From NCBI GenBank assembly GCA_002104895.1, contig MCFG01000135.1:25001-89000 (forward strand): a DNA stretch of 64,000 nt, read 5' to 3'. The notes under the pieces are model-generated. The model worked only from the letters and a program-made list of their open reading frames with translations. It did not search any database and was not told the DNA's origin. This document shows positions 11,416-24,098 of the stretch, piece by piece (the first letter of the stretch is position 1; each line of letters opens with the position of its first letter). The position numbers and the translations under genes were made by a program. The stretch comes from Anaeromyces robustus (taxonomy: Eukaryota > Neocallimastigomycota > Neocallimastigomycetes > Neocallimastigales > Neocallimastigaceae).

Positions 11416-12463
11416 CTAGTATGAATCTTGTTTTTTTGACTTACCACAGCATTGTTTAAATAATATATAAACTAAAAGTACAGCAGCAACAATAAGAGAG
11501 ATTATAGAAACAACAAACCATTTATTATCGCTTAATTGACCTTCGTTTCTACATTTAGCTAATAAACATTTACCATAATAACAATCTTTATCGGTTTCGC
11601 ATTTTTCTCCATCAATATAACCATAACTATCTTTACTGACTAAGGCATTAACTAATCCTTCACATTTTCTCTTATTACAAACATTACTTAAACAGTTTTC
11701 ATTTCTTAAACAGTTTCCAAAGAAATCAACATAAGGCATACCATTTCTTAAATTTTGATATCCAACTAAAGCACAAATATCATTATCCTTTTCTTTACAA
11801 TTTAATAACTCAGTACAATCGTTGGCGTTATTTTTACAAGTACTAATTTTTGGTGAGCTATTATGTTAATATTAAATAATAAAACATTTATATAATAATA
11901 AATAAAAATATCAATAATATTAATATTAATATTAATATTCTAATTATTATTATTTTATACTTACTTTGTAGTCATATAATTGTGAAAATCTTCTAAAGAA
12001 AATGTACCAGAATGATAAACTGTAACTCCTTCACAAGATGAATTATAACATTTTCCACCTAAACAATCACTATCAACTTTACATTCTAATGAATCACATG
12101 GTTTTCCATCACATATTCCATTATAGAAAGAACATTTATCATCATCACAATAGAATTTAGTAATACATTTATTACCAATACAATCGGATTCTAAGGGACA
12201 ATCCTTATTGGATTTACATTGTAAACTTTATTTTTTTTTTAAAAAAAAAAATTGTAAACAATTAATTAATTAATTATTTTTTCATAATTAAATATTTTTT
12301 TTTATAATTAAATAATTTTTTATAAATATTTAATTTTTTTTTTATTATTTTTTTTTTCAAAAATATAAAATATTGTTAAATATATTTACCCATTAAAGTA
12401 ATTGACAGCATCATCGAAAGTGAAAAAGGATAAAGGATCAATAGTAGTACTGTTAGAAGTCAT
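11416..12463 (-). CDS. Cys-rich single-pass membrane protein (intact copy D)
   Basis: Three exons: 12463-12390, 12225-11965 and 11857-11416; both introns are phase 2 with GTAAAT or GTAAGT donors and AG acceptors. The 258-residue product has an N-terminal region without cysteine (MTSNSTTIDPLSFFTF...), a Cys-rich domain in exon 2 (LQCKSNKDCPLESDC, CDSLECKVDSDCLGGKC), a second Cys-rich region in exon 3 (CLRNENCLSNVCNKRKC; KCETDKDCYYGKC), one membrane helix (WFVVSIISLIVAAVLLVYIL) and a tail KQCCGKSKKQDSY. Repeated C-x4-5-D/E-C-x4-5-C spacing suggests disulphide modules like those annotated Dickkopf-like or EB-like. No signal peptide follows the chosen ATG, so an upstream exon may be missing. The ATG is conserved in copies B and C. 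Function unknown. Confidence 0.75.
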
Positions 12464-14559
12464 TTTTTGTTTCTTTTTTAATTTATTAATTTTTTATGAA
12501 AATTAGTTTAAAAATATATATAGTATTTATTTTATTATATTATTTTTTTATTTATAAAAGTTTTTTTTAGTAGGTCTTTTTTTTTTTATTTTATTCTATT
12601 TATTTTTTTAGTTTATTTTTTTTTTATTTTTTATTTCAAAGAAAAAAAAGTATATTTGAAGGAATTTTTCTTCTTTTATACTTTTTAACTAATATTAGAA
12701 AAGTAAACAATTTTTATATATAAAACTACATTATGCAAATTGGACATTAAATGAAATTATATAATGTAGTTTCTTAAAAAAGAAATATTATATTAAAATA
12801 ATATAAAAAAATAAATTTAATAAAAGTTAACAAAAAAAAAAAACAATTGCCTCAATATATTAACAAATACATCATAATAATTAAATAAATAATTAATTCA
12901 ATAAATAACAAAGTAAATAAATAAATAAATAAAAAATAAATAAATCAATAAATAAATAAATACATCATTAATTAAAATTACATCATTAATTAAAATTTTT
13001 TGTATTTGTAATTAACATGTATTTTATCTGTAATTAGCATGTATTTAGCCAAATTTACACAAAATAATAATTAGTCATAATTAATTAATTTTTTTTTACA
13101 CAAAAAATTATTAATATTCTGTTACACAAAAAAAAAGTTAATTATAATTAAATAATTAAATAGGTTTTAAAATTTTTCTATCTTTTAAAAATATAATAAA
13201 TAAATAAATAAATAAATAAATTAATATAAAAAGTAAATTGTAATATATTTATTTAAAAATTAATAAAAAAAAATAAAAATATATATTTGTTTATTTTGTT
13301 TTCCCTTTTTTTTTATTTATTTCTTTTAAATTTATATATATATATAATTATTATACTAACCTTTTTCTATTTATTTATTTTTTGGCTTAAAGAAAAATAA
13401 AAATTTTTTTTTCCGCTTTATCAAAAAAAAAAAAAAAAAAAAAAAAAACTAAATAAATAAAAATGGAAATTTTTTTCTCCTTAAAATAAATTAATTTAAT
13501 AAAAAATTTAATTTTTAATTTTCAATTTAATACATTTATTCATTTTTGTTTAATTAAAATTCTAGGTTTTGTATAAAAAAAAAATTGTTTGTTTTATTTT
13601 TAATTTTTTTTTATTTTTATTTTTATTTTTATTAATACGTAGTGCCACAACTTTAATTGTTGAAAATTATAAAAATATTGGAAAAAAAAAATTTACATAT
13701 TAAAAGATATGTATAATTTGTATAATAGGTATATTTTTTAAATCTATTTTTTTAAATCTATTTTGTAAACATTTTTGTAATAATAATAATTATTAAAGTT
13801 TAAAAAAAATAAGGATTATCGGAATTAAAACATATATTAAAAATTATTAATTATACTTTATAGAAAAAAAAATAAAAATTTGTGATTATATTAAAAATTT
13901 TATTTTTTTCTATTTTTGTTAATAATAAGTTTTTGATATCATCGATAAAAAAAACCTTTTTTTTTTTTTATTTATGTGTAACCATATGTCCATATATAAT
14001 AAATAATAAATAATAAAATTTGTTTTATATATAATAAATAATAAAAAAATTTTTTTATACATTTTTATATATATTATTATTTATTATTATATGTGTTATA
14101 CATATTTTATTACATATTTTGTTACATATTTCGTTACATATTTTGTTATATATTTTATTATATTATATTATTTATTATATATTATTTATTATATATGTTT
14201 AAAATATATTATATAATATGTTATAAATAAACAAACATTAAAAAGTTTATTATATATATATATTTTTTTAAATTTTACAATTAGATTTAATAGATATAAA
14301 ATAGATAATAGATAAATGTAAAATACCTCAAATACATATCATGCTTTGAACAAATTATATTGGAATTGCTTCATTTTATCACTTAATTTTAATACTTCAA
14401 TTCTTCTTGTAAGGAGGTTATATAACACGGTATATTTTTTGAGGAATTACAAAATAATTTTATTATTTATTATTTATTATTTATTATTTATTATTTTTAA
14501 TGATATGTTTTTTTTTATTTTTGTAAAACTTTTTTTCTATAAAACTTTAAACCACTAAA

Positions 14560-14800
14560 ACTTTTTTTTTGACTAAAGGAAGTGAATACACTTCTATATT
14601 TTTTATTTATTATAAATAGTTATTAATACATTTAGATTTAGTACATAAATATAAAAAATAAATTAAAATAAAAATAAAATACGATCTAAAAAATTATAAC
14701 ATAAATTTAATATAAAGAAAAATATATAATAAATCTCTTAAATAATTCTTTATAATTTCAGTGTTAGGGTACTTATTAGGAATTCACTTCTTTCTAAATG
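14560..14800. mobile_element. weak candidate MITE
   Basis: CTAAAGGAAGTGAATACACTTC near 14574 is loosely mirrored by AGGAATTCACTTCTTT near 14778. The first sequence also occurs at 10553 (CTAAAGGAAGAGAATACACTTC) as an ordinary part of the duplicated flank. The interior is non-coding. Evidence is thin. Confidence 0.2.
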
Positions 14801-16451
14801 GTGAAATAATATAAAACAAAAAAATAATATCTGAATTAAAGATAGTGTGGTGTCCATTAAACTCTTCCTTGGGTTATCATCATTATCTCTAATAAAAGAA
14901 GAAGACTCCGAAAGCCTTGTGGTTGAAATAATATCTTCACGGATTCAAGATATTATTATTATTTTTATGCTCTCAACCCATATTAGAAAAAGATAGTAAG
15001 CCCAATATATTTAATTATTTACATTATGAAACTACATTATGTAATTTCATCTAATTTGTCCATTTTGTATGTATCCATTTTGTATAAGAGAAATATTAAA
15101 ATAATATAAAAAATATATATTTCATAAAAGTAAAAAAAAAAAAAAAAAAAAAATTTCCTCAATATTGCCTCAATATTCTAACAAATATATCATTATATTA
15201 ATAAATCAATAAATACATCATTAATTAAAATTTTTTGTATCTGTAATTAACATTTATTTTATCTGTAATTAGCATGTATTTTAGTCGAAAATACAAAAAA
15301 TAATAATTAGTCATTATTAATTAATTTTTTTTTACACAAAAAATTATTAATATTCTGTTACACAAAAAAAAAGTTAAATTAAATAAGTTTTTAAAATTTT
15401 TCTATCTTTTAAAAACATAATAAATAAAATAAATAAAAAAAAAGGGTAATATAAATAAATAAATAAATAAATAATTAAATAAATAAAAATATTTATTTAA
15501 TTATTTTACCTTTTTTTTTATTTATTTAATTCTTTTAAATTTATATATATATATAATTATATAAATTATTTATAATTTAATTATTTTCTTTTTTTTTTCT
15601 TTATATATATTTATTTTTCATTAATTTTTTTTCGTTAAAAAAAAAACAAACATTGTTTAAAAAAAAATGTTTTTTTTTCCCTTTTCCCTTTTATTTATAA
15701 AAACTAAATAAATAAATAAATAAATAAATTAAATAAATTAAAAAAAAATGGTTAAATTTTTTTTTCTCCTTAAAATAAATTAATTTAATAAAAATAAAAA
15801 ATTTTTAATTTTGTATTTTGTGCTATTTTAATTTTTTTTAATTTTTTGTTATTTAGTTTAATTTTTCAGTTTTTAATACATTTATTTATTCATTTTTTGT
15901 TTTATTTTTATACATTTTCAGTTTAATTATTAAAAAATTCTTAGGTTTTTGTATAAAAAAAAAAAAAATGGTTGGTAGGTAGTGCCACAATTCTATGTTG
16001 TTGAAAATTTATAAAAATATTGGAAAAAAAAACAAAAATTATTACTTTAAATATACTAAAATATATAATTATATTATATTAATAATTTATTTTTTATTTG
16101 TATTTGTATAATATGTATTTGTATTATATTATATTTATTTTATCAATTATTATACATAAAAAAAAAGTAACTTTTAATATTATTATTAAATAAATAACAT
16201 AATAAAATATATAATAAAATATTATATTTATTTTTTTTTTATAATTATAATTGCTATTGTAAAAAAAAACTTTTAATACTATTAATAAATAACATAATAA
16301 TATATTTTTATTTTATATATTTTTTATTTAATAATGATAATAATGATTAAATGATAATATTTATTTTGTAAATATATTTTGTAAAATATTAATAATAATT
16401 AATTATTAAAGTTTAAAACAATAAATAATGATTATCAGGAATTAATAGATA

Positions 16452-16453
16452 AA

Positions 16454-16520
<67 letters not shown>

Positions 16521-16560
16521 TTTATTGATTTATTTATTTATTTATTTTATTTATTACAAA
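16452..16560. repeat. TTTA microsatellite
   Basis: About 20 TTTA units with few interruptions, followed by a short TTTATTACAAAT duplication near 16550 and 16570. Confidence 0.9.
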
Positions 16561-17439
16561 TTTATTTTATTTATTACAAATTTATTTTATTTAAATATAT
16601 ATCATTTTTATACATTTATATCTATATTATAATTATAATATATAATAATATATTTATTATTTATTTATTTATTTATTAAATATATTTACTTAACAAGAAA
16701 ACAAAAAATTTTTTAATTAACATTTTAAAAATTCTTATCCTAATAAATTCTTATCCTAATAAATTTTATTTATTAGTTAAGAAAAAAAAATTTTTTTTTT
16801 TTACAAATTTTTAATTATTTATTTATGTGTAACATAGAAAATCATGTATCATAGAAATCATGTATATCATATATAAAAATATTTATATATATTTATATAT
16901 ATTATATATATATTATATATTATATATTATATATTTATATATACAAAATTTGTTTTATAGAAAAAGATAAATAAATCTTTTTTTTAATATATATTTTGTT
17001 ATATAATTTGTTATATATATTATTATATATTATAATATATTTTTATATATATTATTATATATTTTGTTATATATATTATTATATATGTTATGTAATATGT
17101 ACATAATAAAAATATATTATCAACAAAAATTAAAAAAATTTTAAATATTTTTTTTTTTTATAGTTTACTTTTACAAATCAGATATAATTTTTAATAAACA
17201 AACAAACAAACAAACAAACTATATTCTGATTACTTCGTTTTATATCACCTAAAAAAAAATATAACTTTTATACAAATCACCTATAGAAAATTAAGGTATT
17301 ACTTTTAATATTTTTTTTTATTATTTATTATTTATTATTTAATATTTAATATTTAATATTTATTTTTTAATAATATGTTTTTTATTTTTTTTAAATCTTT
17401 TTTTTTAGGATACTTTAAATAACAAAAACAGAAATGAAG

Positions 17440-17620
17440 TTATTACTAACTACTTAATGACTGACCATGAATAAGCGTCTCAATAAAACGAACTTTAAAG
17501 ATTAGTATTCAATTTATATTTTCCATTACGGAATCCAAGAAGAATTTTGATGTTTGATGTAGTGAAATATTTTAACAAAAATTAAAAAAAAAAAAATTAA
17601 AATTTAATCAAAAAAAGTCA
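17440..17620. repeat. third copy of Cys-rich gene 3' flank
   Basis: TTTTCCATTACGGAATCCAA (about 17520) and a following TGATGTTTGATGTAGTGAAA match the blocks near 4030 and 10762. The exon-1 relic of the same unit follows at 18247-18333; exons 2 and 3 are gone. Confidence 0.55.
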
Positions 17621-17834
17621 AAAACAACTGAAAAGAATATTATAATTTCTTTTTTATTTTTTATTTTATTATTATTTTGTTATTTTATTTAATTATAAAA
17701 TACACAAGAATAATTAAAAAAGTGTTTTTTTTTTTAAGTATATAATTTATTTATTTGTTTATCTACTTATTTATTTGTTTATCTAATTATTTATTTATTT
17801 ATTTAATTTAACTTTTTTTTTTTTTTTTTTTTTT

Positions 17835-18085
17835 TTGCAAGAACGTGGTTCTTTGTCGAACATACAGTTCAAAATATTATTATATAAATACCGTTTGTTT
17901 ATTTGCCTCTATTGAAAAAACATCATATGTTAGATGTAGGTTTTTTTGTTTATGGGATTGATAATTTGGTTATTTGTGAAACTGTACTGTACTGGATGGA
18001 TAAGACTAGGCATTAATTTATCATATCAAGTTAGTAGATTCAAAAAAAAGGTTGAAACTTTAAATGAATCAAAATCTTTTAAGTT
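17835..18085 (+). pseudogene. unrecognised decayed coding fragment
   Basis: Base composition rises here and two overlapping plus-strand frames look protein-like: LQERGSLSNIQFKILLYKYR near the start, then FFVYGIDNLVICETVLYWMD and, shifted by a frame, LSYQVSRFKKKVETLNESKS. Stops and frame changes separate them. No family is recognised; a transposon-derived fragment is the simplest guess. Confidence 0.3.
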
Positions 18086-18246
18086 GTCTCTATTTTCTTA
18101 ATACTTTCTAATAATTATATTTTATAATATAATATTTATATAAACATATCTTTATAAAATAAAATAAAATTTGATCTAATTTGACTCATAAACACTATTT
18201 TATTGACTTTATATTTCAATATTTAATTATTTTAATATTTTACCTA

Positions 18247-18333
18247 TTAAAATAATTAACAGTTTCAATGAAAATGATAATAAAAAAAAAAAAAAGATGA
18301 AGGATCAATAGTTGTACTATTAGTAGTACTCAT
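18247..18333 (-). pseudogene. exon-1 relic of Cys-rich protein gene (copy E)
   Basis: The minus strand reads MSTTNSTTIDPSSF, then a poly-Phe expansion caused by a poly(T) insertion, then FIETVNYFN and a decayed donor. It aligns with exon 1 of copies B, C and D. Exons 2 and 3 are absent. Confidence 0.6.
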
Positions 18334-19496
18334 GTTTTTCTTTCTTTAATATATAAATTTGTTATTAATTTTTATTTATTTTTATTTTTTTTTATCTTTA
18401 ATTTATTATTTTATTTATTTATTTTTATTATATATTTTAATTATTTCCTTTTTTTTTATTTATTTTATTAATTTATTTTTTTTTTTATATATTTTTTTTT
18501 TTTTTTTGAAAGAATTTTTTGAAGGAATTTTTTTTCCTTTTTACTTTTGTATAATCAACATTATCTTTTTTTTTTCCAGCCCTAAGAACACAACTGATAG
18601 AAATACGAAATACGAATTGTAATTTCTTTTTTATTTTAGTAAACAATAAAAATAAGGACTACTGAATTAAAAAAAAAAAAGTTTTTTTCTAACAAAATGT
18701 TTTTACATATTTTAAAGTTATTTAATTTTTTTTTTTTTTAATATTTTATTATTTTTTATTTATAAATAATTATTTTACACAATACCCAAATTTTATTAAT
18801 GAACTACTGAAAAAAAATAATAATAAAAAATAAAAAATTTTTATAAAGTCAGTTACATTTACATTTTTTTAAAAAAAAAAGAAAAATTTATAGTTCACTT
18901 TTTAATAATAATTTTTATTATTAAACATTTTAATATTATAAAAATAATAAAATTATAAAAAAAAAATGAAAGTAATTTTTAATATTAATGTAACCAAAAA
19001 AAAAAAAAAAAAAAAAAAAATAAAGAAAAAAAAAAATCTCCAAATTTCAAATTTAGAATAATATTAATTTTTTTAAAGTTAAATCTCCAAATATGAAATT
19101 TGAAAAAAAAAAAAAAATCATACATATATAATATATTTATTTAAAAAAGTAAACTTTAAAATAAAAAAAAATCTAGTTTTTAAGAATTTGTTAATTGATA
19201 AATAAATAAAGTAATAAATGAAATATTTTATTATCATTATTATTATTATTTATGATGAATCGGAATCGTCTTTATTTAAAAGTTTCCAATTAAAAATAAA
19301 CTTTGTAAATTGTCATTTTTGTTTTTATTAAATATGGTTTTTTTTTAAAAAATATTTCAATTATAAATGGTTTTAACATCTGTTATTATTATTATTATTT
19401 TTTAATAATATTTTTACAATTTAACATATAAATAAATTAATTAAAAAAAAAGGAACAAAAAAAATTATTTATAATATATTTTTAATATATTTTTAC

Positions 19497-19632
19497 TTAT
19501 GAAAGAAATTAACAGCTTCATTGAAAATGAAAAAAAAAAAAAAAAATGAAAATGAAAAAAAAAAAAAATGAGAATGAAAGAAAAAACGGAAAGAAAAATA
19601 AGCACAAATAGTATTATTATTAATGCTGATTT
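19497..19632 (-). pseudogene. second exon-1 relic of Cys-rich protein gene (copy F)
   Basis: On the minus strand the ends of exon 1 are recognisable (ATTAATAATAATACTATTTG near 19620; TCAATGAAGCTGTTAATTTC near 19515). Between them the sequence has expanded into poly(T) with TTTTCATT units. The ATG has been lost. Confidence 0.45.
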
Positions 19633-19849
19633 TTTTTTCTTTTTTTTTTTTCTATTTAATTATTTATTTATTTTATTCCTTTTTTATTTATTTATTTTTT
19701 TTTAAATTATATATATATATAATTTAACTATTTTCTTTTTTTTTTTTTTTTTTTACTTATTTATTTTCTATTGACTTTTTTTTTTATTTTATGTTTTTAT
19801 TCAAAGAAAAATAAAAGATTTTTCACAATTGTCAACAAAAAAAAATTGG

Positions 19850-19880
<31 letters not shown>

Positions 19881-20339
19881 AAAATAAGTTAAATAAAAAT
19901 AAACAAAAGGTAAAAAATTGAAATAAAATTTTAAATAGATAAATATATATATAAATATTAATAGTAATAATACAAAAATTAAAATTTTTATTAAATTTAA
20001 CATTTTATATTTGTAGTGTATTAAAAATTGTTGTTGACTTTTTTTAATAAATAAGTTATGTAGCAACTATTTAAATATATTTTAAAATTTATTATAAAAA
20101 ATATTGAGATAAAAAATAGTTTTTTTATATGTAAAATATTTTATATTTTATATTTTATATTTTATATATATAATATTTATAATATTTATTTATTTATAAT
20201 TTATATTATAAATTGGGTAGGCTAAAAAAAAATTAATTATTAATTATTTATTTTTTAATAAGTTTTTATATTTTTAAAAAAAATAGTGTTTTTTTTTTTT
20301 TTTTAAAAAAAAAACTTTTTAAGCAACTAAAACAAAAAG

Positions 20340-20520
20340 AGAAATAAATATTTTATGGATGCCTCAAACAAAATGAACTTTAAAGAAGACTGATATCTAA
20401 ATCAAAAATTTATATAATGGAAACCAGGAAAATCTTGATGTTTGAACATGGTAAAAAAATAATTTAATAGAAAATGAAAATCAAAACGGCTAAATCAAAA
20501 AAAAAAAATCAAAACGGCTA
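20340..20520. repeat. fourth, most degraded copy of the 3' flank
   Basis: AATGAACTTTAAAGAAGACT and ATAATGGAAACCAGGAAAAT correspond to ACGAACTTTAAAGATTAGT and TCCATTACGGAATCCAAG at 17490-17540. A short AATCAAAACGGCTAAATCAA direct duplication lies at 20477 and 20507. Confidence 0.45.
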
Positions 20521-23500
20521 AATCAAAAAAAAAAAAATAAAGTAAAAATAAAAAAAAAACTAATATAAAGGCTTTATGATTCCTAAGGCTAGATTATTCT
20601 TCTTTAATAAACATAAACATTTCAAAAGAAAACAAATAAAAAAAAACATTGAAAAATCGAAAAAAATCGAAAAAATCAAAAAAAAAAAAAAAAATCGAAA
20701 TATAAACAAAATATACAATCTAGGATTATCATCATGAAAATCAAAGATTTATCATGATAAATGAAAAATCTATAAAAAAAAAAAAAAAAAAGAAAAAAAA
20801 ATCTATCTAAAGAGGTTGACCATTATCCTCAGAAAAAGAAAAAAAAAAGGACACCATTCCCTTTTTTATTTTTATCCATCTAAAAGGAATTAATAATGAA
20901 TAATTATGAAAAAAAGAAAAAAAAAATGACTGAAATATTTTAGTTAAAAAAATTATAAAATAAAATAAAATAAATTAAAAAAAAATATTATTAAATTGAA
21001 AGGGGAGGGTATATATTAGAAAAAAAAAAAGAAAAAAAAAAAAAAAGTCAATTAATATATAATAATATATATTTTTTTATATATTAATTGACTTTTCTAA
21101 AAAAGTGTCTCTTGCAGAAAAAAAATAAAAAATAAAAAAAAAAAGTAAAAATAAAATACATCCACAGTTAATTAAAAAAATTTTAATGAAATTATTTGAA
21201 AAAAAAAATAAAATTATAAAAAATAAAAAAAAAAAAAAAAAAAATAAGTGGCTCACTTAATCAATTAATAAGAATAAAAAAAAAAAGAAAAGAAAAGTTC
21301 TATTCATCATTGATAATTATTAATTTAAATTAGATATTAAAAATGTTGGTTTGGTTATAGAGAACGTTAAATAAAAATAAAATAAAATATATTTTCATTA
21401 ATATAAAAATACTTTTAATAAATTAAATTTCTCTTTTAGATAGGCCTAACAAGAATTGTGAAAATATTATATATATATATAATATTTTCTTATAAATAAA
21501 AATTCTTATATATAATTAATTAATCATTATTAATGTATTATTAAATAGTGATAATGTCAAATAAAAAAAAAATATTATATGAGTTTAAAAAATTTTTATA
21601 TGAATATATTATTATTAATTTTTTTTTCTTTTCTATTTCTTGATTAAATCATAATTTATTAAATATTTTTAAATATAAAAGTATAAAAATTGAATATTTT
21701 TTTTCTTATATTTGTAATTTATTTATAAAATCATAAATAAAGTTTTATGTTTTTAGTTTTTTTTATTATTGTTTTTATTATTTATTTTGTTATTTTATTT
21801 AATTATTAAAAAGAAAAAAAAAAAGAAATAATAAAATGTTTTTTATAAGAAGTATATCAATTAAATTAATGATTACTTTTAAATTATTATTAAAACTATT
21901 TATTTATTAATTGGATAAGAAATTGTAACAGCGTGACAATTAACATAAAGATTATTAAAAAAAAGATATTATTATTATTATTTATTATTATTATATTTTA
22001 TTTTTTAAGATATTTTAAATAGGAAATTATTAATTTTTATTGATTTTATTTTTTTTTAATTTTATTATCAAGCTATATTATTTTTAGTGAACATATAATC
22101 ATCATCCATTACAAGTTGCTAATATTATTAATTTTTTAAATGACCGTCGATGACTTACATATATAAATGATAAAAGGAAAGGTGATTATTCTAAAATGAA
22201 AAGTAATAATAATAGGAAATCTAATAGAAATCTTATGAAATGTTTTTTTAGGCGTCATTAAGATAAAAAATAAAAAATAAAATAAAAAAAAAAACATGTC
22301 TGATGATAATACAAATATAGATATGGTTCTATTTTTTTATTTTATTTTTTTGTCCAATTTTTACCGAAAAATATCTTAAAAAAAAAAGAAAAAGAAGCTT
22401 TTGAATATTATGAAAAAAGAAAAAAAAAAGTTTTATCTCCCATCCACAAAATATATATATATTAATAATAAATTTGATTTTTTTAAAAAAAAATGATTCA
22501 ACGATTCAATTTTTTTTTTATTTTTTTATTTTTTTTTTTTTTTTGATAAAGTTAAAAAGAATCAATAATCAATAATTATTTTAAGATAAAAAAAATATAA
22601 AAAAAAAGAAAAATATTAAAATAATAAAATTAATTACATCAAAAAAAAAAAATTTTTTTCATTATTATTTAATGATAATTATAAATGAAAAAAAAATATT
22701 TATATATATATATATATTTGAATCCATAGATAATGGTAAAAAAAAAAAAAGAAATTAAATAATTTTTATAAATAAATTATCAATAATAATAAAAAAAATT
22801 GATATTATTTTTCTTTTTCTTTTATTTTTATTATAAATATAACAATTATCCAAATTTATTTTTTTTTTTTTGATTTTCTTTTTTTTTAATTGTTTTTTAA
22901 TATAAATAAAAAATATTCTCTCTCTCCTTTTTTTTTTTTTTTTATTCAAATAAAAATATTATTTTTTTTTCATATATCTATATCTATCTATATATAAATA
23001 TAAATATTAAATAAAAAATATAAATATAAAATATAAATTAATAAAAAAAAAAATAAAATATAATAATAATACATATATATATATATAATTAAAATGATTT
23101 CTAATAGTAATTATGAAATGATCATCGTTGATTAAATATCAAGATTTTTTTTTTTTACATTAATTATTCAATCATTTTTTTTATTTTAATGGTCAATTAT
23201 TTTGTTTAATTTTTTACTTGATGCAAGAAAAAAAAAAAAAAAAAAAAAGTCAAGTTCTTTGTGGTATATATATATTTATAGTAAATCATAAAATTAAAAA
23301 TTTTAAATTGTAGGTTATAGGTTATAGGTTATAATGATTGAAAAAATAAGAATTAAAAAAAAAAGAAGAAGAAGAAAAAGTAAATATTCAAGGGTATTGA
23401 ATATATTTTATTTTAGTAATGAAAAAAAAAATATTAAAAATGGGGGAGAGGATCATGTCATACTTTATTTCTATCTCTATCTCTTTTTATATTTTATTTT

Positions 23501-24067
23501 ATTTTATATTATTATTCATGTAAAGTAGTCGTTGGTGATTAGTATCTTTTAATTAATTATATATACTTAAAGAAAATTCCTATTAAATCTAATAAAATAA
23601 TAATAAAATGTTTTTTTTTCTCTTTTATAACATGTATTTTTTTTTTTTTTGAAATATTTTAAAAAAAAATATTTTATTCAAAATATTCCATAATTATCCA
23701 TATATAGTTTTATTCAAAGACAAATTTTTTAATCCAGAATCATAGTTTTTTTTCCTTTTTACGAAAATTAAATAAATTTATGAATTAATTTAATATAAAA
23801 GTTATACAATTTATATAATATTGTTGTTATTATAACTTATAGAAAAAAAAAAGGATATGTTATCAATAATATATCTTAATCAGAAAAAAAAAAAAAAGAG
23901 AAAATTTTTTTTGATAACAAAATTTCAACAAAATTTCAATAAAATATCAATATACTATATAATATAAAAATCATATATTTATCAATTATTTGGTCTCTGT
24001 TAATTTTTTCTTTTTTTTTTTTTTTTTAACTAAATTATATTATAATTATCATCATTTCCATTATATT

Positions 24068-24098
<31 letters not shown>

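Larger units (their letters stand above)
12464..17390. other. long gene-free AT region with duplicated blocks
   Basis: No gene is supported. It is a patchwork of duplicated non-coding modules. 12690-13690 and 14968-16030 share, in order, a CATATTAG block, AGCATGTATTT, and GTAGTGCCACAA...TTGTTGAAAATT (near 13638 and 15980). The copies are therefore a tandem duplication of roughly 2.3 kb. TATATA-rich DNA, TTTA arrays and weak palindromes fill the rest. The open frame at 14346-14558 lies in simple sequence. Confidence 0.55.

Noticed and set aside
23334-23528. 64-codon plus-strand frame
   Set aside because: Lys/Arg and Phe/Tyr runs come from purine- and T-rich simple sequence; no splice partner.
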